A stretch of 15,435 nt of DNA from an uncultured Streptococcus sp. (GCA_902470035.1 CABREZ010000027.1:1-15435), one strand, 5' to 3'; shown: positions 5,950-13,191, counted from the first letter of the stretch. Notes: a model not told the origin generated them from the letters alone. Program-made: numbers and translations.

Positions 5950-6740
5950 GCTTCCTTCCCATATTTTGACCGGAAATTACGTAAGGCATAAATTTCCCGG
6001 TTCACATTCTCTAAATCATTGTTTTCATAGTATTTTACAATCTGACAAAGGAAAGAGTATTGACCAAACCAGTACAATTTACCAAATACAGTTTCGTTGT
6101 ACTTATAGCCGTAATAGACCAACCAATCCTGCCACTGAGAGTCTGGAATGTAGTGACTTAAAACATGAGCCACATCCATCATCCGATCTGTTAAGCGGAC
6201 AGAATCCCAATCAACCAAATAGATAAATCCACTGTCAGTTTCAATCCAGTTACTGTGACGGACGTCTCCGTGAACAATGGTTGCATAATCTTCTCGAAAA
6301 GCTGGAACAGTCTGTCGTAAACTCTTTAATACAGATTGCAAATAATTGTTTTGACGCAAAGCGATTGGCAACTGACTGCTCAAAGAATTCAATAAATCCA
6401 ATGGCGATTCAGCTGTGTAGCCCAACTTTCTCAATTGCGTCATCAAGGGGCGTGAACGGTGCAAACGAGTCAGGATATGAACCACTTGCTTTTTCCCCAT
6501 CCCATTTGGAGTTAAAATTTCTCCATTTAACCATTCTTGTGCGCTCATCACATTTCCGTCAGGTAAGCGTCGGCTCCATAAGAGTTGTGGAGCAATTTGT
6601 TCTTTAGCTAGCCCCGCTAATATTGGGGTTGTATTCATTTTGACAAATACTTTCCCCCCATCCGGATAAGTCCCCATAAAGGCTTTTCCGCTTTTACCAG
6701 CAATTGGGGTCAACGTTAGCTCTTTTTCGTTCGAGTCCAT
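5946..6740 (-). CDS. ccrZ: Cell-cycle regulator CcrZ (phosphotransferase-like fold)
   Basis: Member of the choline/thiamine kinase-like phosphotransferase family. In Streptococcus pneumoniae CcrZ was shown to localise with FtsZ and to control DNA replication initiation through DnaA; I assign that role by homology. The kinase-like catalytic motif HGDVRHSNW (157-165) and the metal-binding DWD (177-179) are intact, as is the N-terminal nucleotide-binding lobe (GKSGKAF, VFVKM). The frame is open to a TTG at 6797, but the ATG at 6738-6740 is chosen: it has a strong GGAGG (6746-6750, 5-nt spacer) and gives 264 residues, which I recall as the pneumococcal length. It lies 40 bp after pptB and overlaps trmB by 4 bp. 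Confidence 0.93.
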   Translation of the reverse strand: MDSNEKELTLTPIAGKSGKAFMGTYPDGGKVFVKMNTTPILAGLAKEQIAPQLLWSRRLPDGNVMSAQEWLNGEILTPNGMGKKQVVHILTRLHRSRPLMTQLRKLGYTAESPLDLLNSLSSQLPIALRQNNYLQSVLKSLRQTVPAFREDYATIVHGDVRHSNWIETDSGFIYLVDWDSVRLTDRMMDVAHVLSHYIPDSQWQDWLVYYGYKYNETVFGKLYWFGQYSFLCQIVKYYENNDLENVNREIYALRNFRSKYGKEA

Positions 6741-6780
6741 CTCTTCCTCCGTAAACAGTTTCCCATCTATTTTACTAATT

Positions 6781-7836
6781 TTAAGGCGTTTCGTCAACTA
6801 ATCGTCTCACCTTGAAAGGTGCATAACCATAGGCTAAAAAGGCTGTGAAAGCTAGCAAGGCCAAGACGAAAAGTTTGTCTTCAAAGACCACCAATCCCAG
6901 GCCTCCCTCAACGAGAACCACAAACAAAGTTACCGATTGGACTGTTTGAAGAAGACCTCGTGTTTTAGCATGAATTTCTAAGGGGAAGAGTCGAGTCAAA
7001 TACTGATAGTCAAAGGCCTTGTAAAGTCCGAGCAATTGAAAAACAAGTAAATAATTCAAGAGCCCCGCGACGGCCACTGCTACTATCGTTTGCGGGATGA
7101 AGACAAAGACAGCGATTGATAGTCCTAATAGACGTAGACTCATGGAAAACAGATCCCCATTTCGAAGATAAGAACGGAGATACAGGTTGTTCCAGGTCTT
7201 AGCGCTGACTTTCGGAACCATGCTTGTCAGCTTATCTAAATAATCCCGCCGTTTTACGCTGTTAGTCATTCCTTTTACTGTTGTAAAAAGGGCAAAAAAT
7301 CTTAGAATACTTTGCTTTCTCAGGTTTTCAAGCTCTACGATTCGCTTCCAATCAAGACCCGCCTGGTTATAGAATCTTTTCCCCTTCCCTTGAAAAATAA
7401 GAACTTTCAACAAAAAGAGAACAGCCAAATAAACCACTACAATGGTAAGAGACAGTCCTAAAGCCAAAGCCAAAGGAACAAACAGGACAAGCACAAAGGT
7501 TTGCACAATTCCCCAGAAAATAGTCGCTCGTAAGGTCTGTTGTTTCAAATAGCCTTTCAATTCTTCTTCTTTTACCAGGAGAAAAATCATGTCCGGCTTC
7601 TCACAATAGGTTGCGATGGAACCAACTGGAAGCAGAAGCAAAGGAGCTAGGGCAAGTACAATAAGGAGAAGGCTCTTATCTTCTGGTAGGGAGCGCAAAA
7701 ATTGACTGTACTGAACCGCTAAAAAACCTAGAAAAATCAGGAGAAAAAGGACAAAGTGATCATTAAATACATAGCGAGAATATTTCAAGCACTGATTGCG
7801 AAAAGTCGTCTTCCTCTTTTGTAGTACTTCTATCAT
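6781..7836 (-). CDS. pptB: ABC exporter membrane subunit, EcsB/PptB family
   Basis: A 351-residue polytopic membrane protein with several hydrophobic segments (around 29-48, 56-75, 107-148, 230-262 and 300-345), an EcsB-type permease. It pairs with the ATPase encoded immediately upstream; the genes overlap by ATGA (7833-7836) and an AAAGAGG Shine-Dalgarno lies just before the ATG. In streptococci the PptAB pair has been shown to export short hydrophobic SHP and ComS peptide pheromones for Rgg/ComR quorum sensing; in Bacillus, EcsAB affects secretion and intramembrane proteolysis. Which substrates apply here cannot be told from sequence, and no SHP or ComS gene is visible in the window. Sequence divergence in this family is high, so the assignment leans partly on context. 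Confidence 0.88.
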   Translation of the reverse strand: MIEVLQKRKTTFRNQCLKYSRYVFNDHFVLFLLIFLGFLAVQYSQFLRSLPEDKSLLLIVLALAPLLLLPVGSIATYCEKPDMIFLLVKEEELKGYLKQQTLRATIFWGIVQTFVLVLFVPLALALGLSLTIVVVYLAVLFLLKVLIFQGKGKRFYNQAGLDWKRIVELENLRKQSILRFFALFTTVKGMTNSVKRRDYLDKLTSMVPKVSAKTWNNLYLRSYLRNGDLFSMSLRLLGLSIAVFVFIPQTIVAVAVAGLLNYLLVFQLLGLYKAFDYQYLTRLFPLEIHAKTRGLLQTVQSVTLFVVLVEGGLGLVVFEDKLFVLALLAFTAFLAYGYAPFKVRRLVDETP

Positions 7837-8564
7837 CGGTCAGCCTCTTTTGTTAGTGCAAGGTAAATCTCATTCAAATCCGCATCTGCCATACCAAATT
7901 CTGTCCGCAATTCTGCTAAAGTCCCCTGAGCACGAACCTGTCCCTTATGGAGGATGACAAAGGCATCACACATTTTTTCAGCAGAATCCAGAACATGGGT
8001 ACTCATTAAAATAGATTTTCCCTTCTCTTTTTCCACTTTCAATAATTGAATTAAATCTGAGATCGCTACTGGATCCAAGCCTAAGAAAGGCTCGTCGACA
8101 ATAAACAAACTTGGGTCAACAGCAAAGGCACAAATAATCATAACCTTTTGTTTCATCCCCTTAGAAAAATGGACAGGAAACCAATCCAATTTTTCCTCTA
8201 GTCGAAATTGCTTCAAGAGAGGAGTCACCCGCGCAAAAACAGCCTCTTGATCCAAATCATAGGCCATAGCTACTGTTTCAATATGCTCACGCAAGGTTAA
8301 TTCTTCATAAAGACTAGGTGTTTCAGGAATATAACCAATTTTTTGGCGATAAGCACTTGGAGAAGCAGCTAAAGTCAAGCCATCAATACGGATTTCACCA
8401 GCATAGGGACGCAAGAGGCCTATAATTTCATTAATGATCGTTGATTTCCCTGCTCCATTCAAGCCAATCAATCCAATTAATTGGCCATCGCCAACCTCAA
8501 AACTAACATCTTTTAAGACAGGAATATTGACATAGCCTCCTGTCAGGTTTTTTATTTCTAACAT
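7833..8564 (-). CDS. pptA: ABC exporter ATPase, EcsA/PptA family
   Basis: A 243-residue ABC ATPase of the ABC-2/EcsA type. Walker A GLNGAGKST (34-42), a Q-loop region with glutamate instead of glutamine (GYIPETPSLYEELT, about 77-90, common in this subclass), signature SKGMKQK (134-140), Walker B LFIVDEP (153-159) with D-loop GLDP, and H-loop STH (188-190) are all intact. It supplies energy to PptB for peptide export. The ATG at 8562-8564 has only a weak purine-rich ribosome site, and the predicted leader is about 26 nt. It is the first gene of the pptA-pptB-ccrZ-trmB unit and diverges from hit with a shared promoter region. Confidence 0.92.
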   Translation of the reverse strand: MLEIKNLTGGYVNIPVLKDVSFEVGDGQLIGLIGLNGAGKSTIINEIIGLLRPYAGEIRIDGLTLAASPSAYRQKIGYIPETPSLYEELTLREHIETVAMAYDLDQEAVFARVTPLLKQFRLEEKLDWFPVHFSKGMKQKVMIICAFAVDPSLFIVDEPFLGLDPVAISDLIQLLKVEKEKGKSILMSTHVLDSAEKMCDAFVILHKGQVRAQGTLAELRTEFGMADADLNEIYLALTKEADR

Positions 8565-8579
8565 ATTTTCTTTGCTTTC

Positions 8580-8588
8580 TGGTATAAT
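8580..8588 (+). promoter_or_regulatory. Extended -10 promoter of hit
   Basis: TGGTATAAT is a perfect TGn-extended -10 (hexamer 8583-8588). No recognisable -35 lies 16-18 bp upstream, which the extension can compensate. The predicted start is near 8595, leaving a leader of about 37 nt with GAGGTG (8621-8626) as Shine-Dalgarno for hit. Confidence 0.75.
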
Positions 8589-8596
8589 GTTCTTAT

Positions 8597-8605
8597 ATTA
8601 TAACA
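8597..8605 (-). promoter_or_regulatory. Extended -10 promoter of pptA
   Basis: On the minus strand TGTTATAAT is a perfect TGn-extended -10 (hexamer 8597-8602), with no good -35. The predicted start is near 8590. It faces the hit promoter: the hexamers are separated by 8 bp and point towards each other, so the two transcription start sites should lie within a few bases of one another and their open complexes should overlap. Confidence 0.7.
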
Positions 8606-8631
8606 AAATCTAGCGAAATTGAGGTGCATTT

Positions 8632-9045
8632 ATGGTTTCGGATTGTATTTTTTGTAAGATTGTTGCTGGAGAAATCCCCGCTTCTAAGGTCTACGAAGAT
8701 GACCATTTTCTTGCTTTTTTAGATATTTCTCAGGTCACTCCAGGCCATACCCTTGTGATTCCGAAAAAACATGCCCGTAATCTGTTGGAAATGACACCAG
8801 ATGAAACGGCTGCGCTTTTTAACATCGTTTCAAGAGTCACCAAAAAAGTGGAAGGTGCTACACAGCCTCAAGGAATGAATATCATTAGTAACATGGAAGA
8901 AATCGCAGGACAGTCTGTCTTCCACACCCATGTCCATATTCTTCCACGCTACTCTCAAGAGGACGACCTAAAGATTGATTTCATTGCCCACGAACCTGAT
9001 TTTGACCACCTTGCCCAATTAGCCAAAGAAATCTCAAACCATTAA
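8632..9045 (+). CDS. hit: HIT-family nucleotide hydrolase/transferase
   Basis: A 137-residue histidine-triad protein of the HINT/PKCI-like class, which hydrolyses phosphoramidate or aminoacyl-AMP type bonds on nucleotides. The triad motif HTHVHILP is present (H98, H100, H102), as is the zinc-type N-terminal CIFC (C5, C8) with the following KIVAGEIPASKVYED block, and GHTLVIPKKH (38-47). Normal family length. ATG at 8632 has GAGGTG with a 5-nt spacer. It starts a short plus-strand unit with the small coiled-coil gene 13 bp downstream and is divergent from pptA. Its physiological substrate in streptococci is unknown. Confidence 0.95.
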   Translation: MVSDCIFCKIVAGEIPASKVYEDDHFLAFLDISQVTPGHTLVIPKKHARNLLEMTPDETAALFNIVSRVTKKVEGATQPQGMNIISNMEEIAGQSVFHTHVHILPRYSQEDDLKIDFIAHEPDFDHLAQLAKEISNH

Positions 9046-9058
9046 AAAGGAGCTTACT

Positions 9059-9355
9059 ATGAAATTAAGAGATCTATTTTGGTTCGCGACTGGAGCAACC
9101 ATCAGCTATCAACTTGTTAAACACCGTGAACCCTTGAAAAATGAATTCAACGAAACCAAACAACTAACGGATGGAATCCAATCAAATGTTTCTAAAATCA
9201 AAAAAAACATTGAAATCATTCAGGAGCAAAGAGTCCTTTTAAATCAATTACTGGAAGACTTCTCCTATAAAGCAAGGATCTTCTCTCAGCAAGCCAATGC
9301 TTCTGTAGAACAAATCCAAACTATTTGGTCTGAGAAATCTATTGATCATGAATAA
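9059..9355 (+). CDS. Small membrane-anchored coiled-coil protein, function unknown
   Basis: A 98-residue protein I recognise only as the small gene often found after hit in streptococci; no function is known to me. Residues 5-19 (DLFWFATGATISYQL) form one short hydrophobic segment, possibly an uncleaved anchor. The rest is charged, glutamine-rich and helical with heptad-like spacing (about 25-95), so a coiled coil is likely. There are no cysteines and no catalytic motif. It has a clear AAGGAG Shine-Dalgarno and begins 13 bp after the hit stop, so the two are co-transcribed. A strong terminator follows at once. Some databases label such proteins 'chemotaxis protein' because of coiled-coil similarity; I see no basis for that name. 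Confidence 0.8.
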   Translation: MKLRDLFWFATGATISYQLVKHREPLKNEFNETKQLTDGIQSNVSKIKKNIEIIQEQRVLLNQLLEDFSYKARIFSQQANASVEQIQTIWSEKSIDHE

Positions 9356-9357
9356 GC

Positions 9358-9400
9358 AAAAAGGTTTTGAGATAGCTATCTCAAAACCTTTTTATTTTTT
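9358..9400. terminator. Bidirectional intrinsic terminator between hit unit and lytR
   Basis: A perfect 18-bp inverted repeat (arms 9358-9375 and 9376-9393, centre GATAGCTATC) is flanked by A-run and T-run. On the plus strand it ends with TTTTTATTTTTT; on the minus strand the right arm ends in TTTTT. It lies 3 bp after the plus-strand stop codon and 11 bp after the lytR stop, so it serves both converging units. Confidence 0.93.
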
Positions 9401-9403
9401 GAC

Positions 9404-10573
9404 TTAGTTTCCTCCGGTACCAGCTACTGTTGTATCTGTAGAAGGTGGCACTGTCGGTTGGTATGGTGTCACTGCTTCTGAGCTGACAGAAGTTTCTGGA
9501 ACATAGGAAGGATCATAATATCCCCCACCAGTATCCTGGCTCGCCTCTACTGGAGTTTCACCACTTTCTGATGAAACGCTTCCCCCAGTTTCGTCGCCAT
9601 CCAATAGAACGGCACTTGTTTTGAGCTTGCTTACAGGGGACAAGCCCAGACTTTTACGCAGGATATTCTGCATCTTCAATAGGTGCTCTGAAGTAACGAT
9701 TTGGTAACTTCCGCCATCCGCTAGGGTGGCATCTTCACCTTTCAACTGTTCCATACGGATGTTCTTCAAGGCATCTCGATAGTCCATCAACTGCATCAAA
9801 CTATTCGTATCCAAGGAGATATTGGTCTGCATATTATCACTAACTGCTTCAATAATTCCTTGATAATTGCTCAGACCATCCAAAGTCAATACTTTCTTGA
9901 TGATCTTTTCGATGACTTCCCGTTGGCGTTTTTGACGGCCATAGTCTCCTTCTGGATCTTGGTAACGCATCCGTGAGTACACCAAGGCCTGCTCTCCATC
10001 AATCTCTTGACGACCAGGTGGAATCTTTGCTGTGTATTCCGGCTCATTTTCTTCGATTGAAATATCAAAATCAAATGGATTGTTTACCGTGATACCACCG
10101 ACCTTATCAACCAGTTGGACCAGGCCTTTCATATTGATCATCGCATAACGGTCAATATGAATATTCATCAAATCTTGAATGGTTTCAATAGCCAACTCTG
10201 CCCCACCTTGAGCATAGGCCGCATTCAACTTAGCTTGGACAGTCTCTCCATCCTGCGTAATGTTAGTCAAGATATCCCGTTCCAAACTCATAATCGTTGT
10301 TTCACGCGTCTGTGGATTCACTGTCACCAGAATCATGGTGTCACTATTTCCTACCCACTGATCCTCTCGTGAACCTGATCCTGTATCAACCCCCATGAGC
10401 AAGATGGTCATTGGTTTGTTTTCTGCAATGACATTGTTTTCACTACCGATTCCTTTAAAGGTCTTACTCAATGTATTTGTTGACTGATTGAGGATAGTCA
10501 GCCCATAGGCTCCAAGCCCGATTGTCGTTACGGCCAACAAACTAAAAAACATTAATAGAATTTTTTTAATCAT
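9404..10573 (-). CDS. lytR: LytR-CpsA-Psr (LCP) wall-polymer ligase
   Basis: LCP enzymes attach teichoic acids or capsule from lipid carriers to peptidoglycan on the outer face of the membrane. The 389 residues have a short cytoplasmic N-terminus (MIKK), one transmembrane segment (about 5-27), and the LCP domain (about 55-230), with LLMGVDTG (58-65), NSDTMILVTVNP (76-87), SLERD (96-100) and the arginine-rich block YSRMRYQDPEGDYGRQKRQ (199-217). The tail (about 320-389) is rich in S, T, G and P and probably spans or lies in the wall. ATG at 10571-10573 overlaps the GNAT stop (ATGA). It is the last gene of tsaE-GNAT-lytR, the order I remember from pneumococcus. The closest relatives are called LytR or BrpA; old 'transcriptional regulator' labels are misleading. 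Confidence 0.93.
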   Translation of the reverse strand: MIKKILLMFFSLLAVTTIGLGAYGLTILNQSTNTLSKTFKGIGSENNVIAENKPMTILLMGVDTGSGSREDQWVGNSDTMILVTVNPQTRETTIMSLERDILTNITQDGETVQAKLNAAYAQGGAELAIETIQDLMNIHIDRYAMINMKGLVQLVDKVGGITVNNPFDFDISIEENEPEYTAKIPPGRQEIDGEQALVYSRMRYQDPEGDYGRQKRQREVIEKIIKKVLTLDGLSNYQGIIEAVSDNMQTNISLDTNSLMQLMDYRDALKNIRMEQLKGEDATLADGGSYQIVTSEHLLKMQNILRKSLGLSPVSKLKTSAVLLDGDETGGSVSSESGETPVEASQDTGGGYYDPSYVPETSVSSEAVTPYQPTVPPSTDTTVAGTGGN

Positions 10574-11103
10574 AGATTCTGTCCATCTATCAGTTTGCCC
10601 ATTAGGTAAACATCCAGATATTCCCCTTCCTTGTATATGCCCCTCTTGCGGAGACCTTCAATTTCAAATCCTAGCGTTTGGTAGAGATGGACGGCCCGTT
10701 CATTTCTAACTTGGACACTGAGGTCTAATTTCCGAAGGAGGTTAGTACCTTCTGCCCATGCGATTCCTTCTTCTAGGAGAATACGACCCAAGCCTTTATT
10801 CCAATAGGCCTTTCGAACAACGATAAAGAGATCTCCAATATGACGCAAGGCCCTATTTTGATCCGCTGCAATATTTAATACGCCTACCAAATCCTCACCC
10901 AAGTATAACAAAAGACATAATTGGTTGTCTGTTTGTGCTTGTGTTTCAGCAAATATTTCCAACTCTTGCTTGGTCATCCCAAGCCCTTCTGGAGCCAAGG
11001 TCATGAACTCAGATTCAGTCGCTACAGCTTTAAAAAAGTCGAGTAAACGCTCTGCATCCGAAGCCTCAGCCTCTTTTAAAAAGAGAGCCAATACCTGTTC
11101 CAT
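10570..11103 (-). CDS. GNAT-family N-acetyltransferase
   Basis: A 177-residue acetyltransferase. The acetyl-CoA binding motif is visible as YWNKGLGRILLEEGI, with the helix following the pyrophosphate loop, and the later LDLSVQVRNERAVHLYQTLGFEIEG is the typical GNAT strand-helix-strand ending. The substrate is unknown; similarity is to broad RimJ/RimL-like families. The ATG at 11101-11103 is preferred over a TTG two codons upstream because the AGGAG site is 7 nt from the ATG and only 1 nt from the TTG. It follows the tsaE stop by 2 bp and overlaps lytR by 4 bp, so all three genes are translationally linked. Confidence 0.88.
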   Translation of the reverse strand: MEQVLALFLKEAEASDAERLLDFFKAVATESEFMTLAPEGLGMTKQELEIFAETQAQTDNQLCLLLYLGEDLVGVLNIAADQNRALRHIGDLFIVVRKAYWNKGLGRILLEEGIAWAEGTNLLRKLDLSVQVRNERAVHLYQTLGFEIEGLRKRGIYKEGEYLDVYLMGKLIDGQNL

Positions 11104-11105
11104 CT

Positions 11106-11555
11106 TCAAGCTCCTACAGAAGTTAGAAATGAGTCCTTTAATTGTTCTGCACGTTCACCGACAGCTGACAAGCGTATCTCACGTCCGTCGCCGTCCTTGA
11201 GCAGTTCAACCTTTAAATATCCAGCAGGAAGACTGGTCTCTAGCAGTTCGCCCCACTCAATAACGGTCACCCCTTCACCAAATAAAAAGTCATCCAAATC
11301 AATCGAATCTGGATCGTCTCCAATACGATAGACATCCAGGTGATACAAGGGCAAGCGACCTTCATATTCTCTCACAATGGTATAAGTGGGACTTTTAATC
11401 ATCTGACGAATATCCAACCCTTGAGCTAGGCCTTTTGTAAAGGTTGTTTTCCCAGCGCCAAGATCCCCTGTCAGAATCACGACATCTTGTTTTTCTAACC
11501 GTTGACCCAACTGTTTCCCAAGGGCAATCAACTCTTGTTCATTTTGACTTTTCAT
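11106..11555 (-). CDS. tsaE: tRNA t6A biosynthesis ATPase TsaE
   Basis: P-loop ATPase that works with TsaB, TsaC and TsaD in making N6-threonylcarbamoyladenosine at position 37 of ANN-decoding tRNAs. The 149 residues contain Walker A GDLGAGKTT (30-38), the SPTYT switch (55-59), HLDVYR (72-77) and EWGE (100-103), all family-diagnostic. Formerly YjeE. The ATG at 11553-11555 fits homologues, but its GGAG (11558-11561) is only 2 nt away, and an extended -10 box ends only 6 bp before the ATG. The mRNA may therefore be almost leaderless, unless a second, slightly more distant promoter is used. tsaB and tsaD are not in the window. Confidence 0.95.
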   Translation of the reverse strand: MKSQNEQELIALGKQLGQRLEKQDVVILTGDLGAGKTTFTKGLAQGLDIRQMIKSPTYTIVREYEGRLPLYHLDVYRIGDDPDSIDLDDFLFGEGVTVIEWGELLETSLPAGYLKVELLKDGDGREIRLSAVGERAEQLKDSFLTSVGA

Positions 11556-11561
11556 TTCTCC

Positions 11562-11609
11562 ATTATACCAAAAATAATTGATTATTGCCCACTATTTTTA
11601 GTCGTTCAA
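11562..11609 (-). promoter_or_regulatory. Two candidate promoters of tsaE-GNAT-lytR
   Basis: Proximal: TGGTATAAT on the minus strand (hexamer 11562-11567), a perfect extended -10 without a recognisable -35; start expected at about 11554-11556, at the ATG itself. Distal: TTGAAC (11604-11609), 17 bp, AATAAT (11581-11586), start expected near 11574, giving a leader of about 19 nt. Either or both may work; the proximal -10 is the better match. Confidence 0.6.
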
Positions 11610-11633
11610 CCTTCTGACTCACCTAAAACAATC

Positions 11634-11664
11634 AAAAAAAGCTTGGACAATTTGTCCAAGCTTT
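11634..11664 (-). terminator. Intrinsic terminator after the purine permease gene
   Basis: On the minus strand a perfect 12-bp stem (AAAGCTTGGACA at 11653-11664, TGTCCAAGCTTT at 11638-11649) with a 3-nt loop ends in a run of seven T (11634-11640). It lies 14 bp after the permease stop and separates it from the tsaE promoter region. Confidence 0.93.
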
Positions 11665-11678
11665 CCTCAATGATCATT

Positions 11679-13100
11679 CTAGTGCAAGGCCATACTGATA
11701 AAATTCAAGATAAACAAGGCATCTAAAATCCAAATCATACTGTGAACCTCTTTGGCTTCACCTTTGACAAGTTTAGTTACTGTATAAGTAATAAAACCTG
11801 CTGCAATCCCATTTGTGATGGAATAACTGAATCCCATAAAGATAGAGGTGAAGAAAGCTGGTACAGCTTCTGCCATATCATCCCAATGGATGTTTTTCAA
11901 GCTACTCAACATCATGATCCCAACGATGATCAAAATCGGTGCTGTGGCTGCTGTCGGCACAATAGCAAGAAGAGGACTAAAAATACTTGACACTGCGAAA
12001 CAGATGGCTACTACAAGGGCTGTCAAACCAGTCCGTCCACCAGCTCCAATTCCCGCAGCTGACTCAACATAAGTCGTCACATTCGAAGTACCTGCAATAG
12101 CACCAACAGATGTCGCTACGAGATCTGAATAAAGGGCTTTATCCAATTTAGCGGATTGGTGATTTTCACCATTTGTGGCAACAATACCAACTTTTTCACC
12201 AGTTCCAATCAAGGTACCAATCGTATCAAAGATATCTGTCAATGAGAAAGCGAGGATGCCCATCAAGGTTTCAGGAAGACGAGAAGTATTGGTAATCAAG
12301 GAACCTAATCCTTCTGAACCAAGTGCAGCACCAAAAATTTTCCCAAGATCGTTGACAGCTGCTCCAAGATGGGTGCTAGAAAAGTCAATCGTTGAAAGAT
12401 CAACAATGCCAAATACAATAGCAAGGACTGTTGTTGTAAGGATTGAAAGGATAATACCACCTTTAATGCCCTTGATGACAAAGAAAACAGTGATAGCTAA
12501 GCCAGCCAAAGCAAGGAGGACTGTCGGACTATTGAAACTAACGAGTCCTGGGACCGCTGCAGAATTTGCTGTAATTGCCGCATTCGCCTTGTCTGCCCCT
12601 TCTCCTGCCACTGTATAAGTATGTGGATCAATTGAAAACTTCAACAGGCCAGCATTTTTAATTCCGACATAGGCTAAGAAAATTCCGATACCAGCTGAAA
12701 TAGCTGAACGCAAAGCATTTGGAATGGACTCAATAATCATTTTCCGAACATTGGTTAATGTAATAACCAATGAAATTAGTCCGCAAATAAAGACCATTCC
12801 CAAAGCTTCTTTCCAAGAATAGCCCATCCCAAATACCACTGTAAAGGTAAAGAAGGCGTTCAAGCCCATCCCTGGTGCTTGGGCATAAGGCAGATTCGCA
12901 TAGAAAGCCATCATGAGAGTCCCAACGACTGAACCAATAATGGTTGCTAGAAATACTCCTTGAGCAGGCATTCCTGTTTGGGAGAGCATTTGAGGGTTTA
13001 CAAATAAGATATAAGACATGGCAAAGAAGGTCGTTAAACCAGCTAATACCTCTGTACGAACCGTTGTTCCGTGTTCAGATAGTTTGAAAAACTTATCCAT
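11679..13100 (-). CDS. pbuG: NCS2/AzgA-family purine permease (PbuG-like)
   Basis: Membrane transporter of the AzgA-like branch of NCS2, expected to import hypoxanthine, guanine or adenine with protons. The 473 residues are largely hydrophobic, consistent with the family's 12-14 transmembrane helices. Family motifs: LAGLTTFFAMSYILFVNP, AQAPGMGLNAFFTFTVVF, LTDIFDTIGTLIGTGEKVG and GTSNVTTYVESAAGIGAGGRTG, the last two covering the substrate-site helices. The frame is open to a TTG at 13145, but ATG at 13098-13100 is chosen: homologues begin M(D/E)KFFKL, and AAGGAG lies at 13113-13118. The 12-nt spacer is long. It is monocistronic, with its own promoter and terminator. I see no purine riboswitch in the short leader. 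Which purine is preferred cannot be read from sequence. Confidence 0.9.
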   Translation of the reverse strand: MDKFFKLSEHGTTVRTEVLAGLTTFFAMSYILFVNPQMLSQTGMPAQGVFLATIIGSVVGTLMMAFYANLPYAQAPGMGLNAFFTFTVVFGMGYSWKEALGMVFICGLISLVITLTNVRKMIIESIPNALRSAISAGIGIFLAYVGIKNAGLLKFSIDPHTYTVAGEGADKANAAITANSAAVPGLVSFNSPTVLLALAGLAITVFFVIKGIKGGIILSILTTTVLAIVFGIVDLSTIDFSSTHLGAAVNDLGKIFGAALGSEGLGSLITNTSRLPETLMGILAFSLTDIFDTIGTLIGTGEKVGIVATNGENHQSAKLDKALYSDLVATSVGAIAGTSNVTTYVESAAGIGAGGRTGLTALVVAICFAVSSIFSPLLAIVPTAATAPILIIVGIMMLSSLKNIHWDDMAEAVPAFFTSIFMGFSYSITNGIAAGFITYTVTKLVKGEAKEVHSMIWILDALFILNFISMALH

Positions 13101-13159
13101 TTTTCCAATAAACTCCTTAAAAAAATAAATCTGCTCGCGACTCAATCACGAACAATACC

Positions 13160-13191
13160 AATATTTTATCAAATATTATTCACTTTTACAA
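13160..13191 (-). promoter_or_regulatory. Promoter of pbuG with an overlapping palindrome
   Basis: On the minus strand: -35 TTGTAA (13186-13191), 17 bp, -10 TAAAAT (13163-13168) with TG extension (TGATAAAAT). The predicted start is near 13156, giving a leader of about 56 nt. A perfect AT-rich inverted repeat, arms AATATTT and AAATATT with a 4-bp centre (13160-13177), covers the -10. It could be an operator or simply AT-rich promoter DNA. Confidence 0.7.

Noticed and set aside
6741..6797. A longer CcrZ beginning at the TTG at 6797.
   Set aside because: There is no ribosome site there, whereas the ATG at 6740 has GGAGG with a 5-nt spacer and gives the length expected for the family.
11848..12618. 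Plus-strand open frames opposite the permease gene.
   Set aside because: They mirror the biased codons of the permease, with no ribosome site or recognisable domain.
13101..13145. A longer purine permease beginning at the TTG at 13145.
   Set aside because: The added residues do not occur in the family as I know it, and the AAGGAG site would fall inside the coding sequence.
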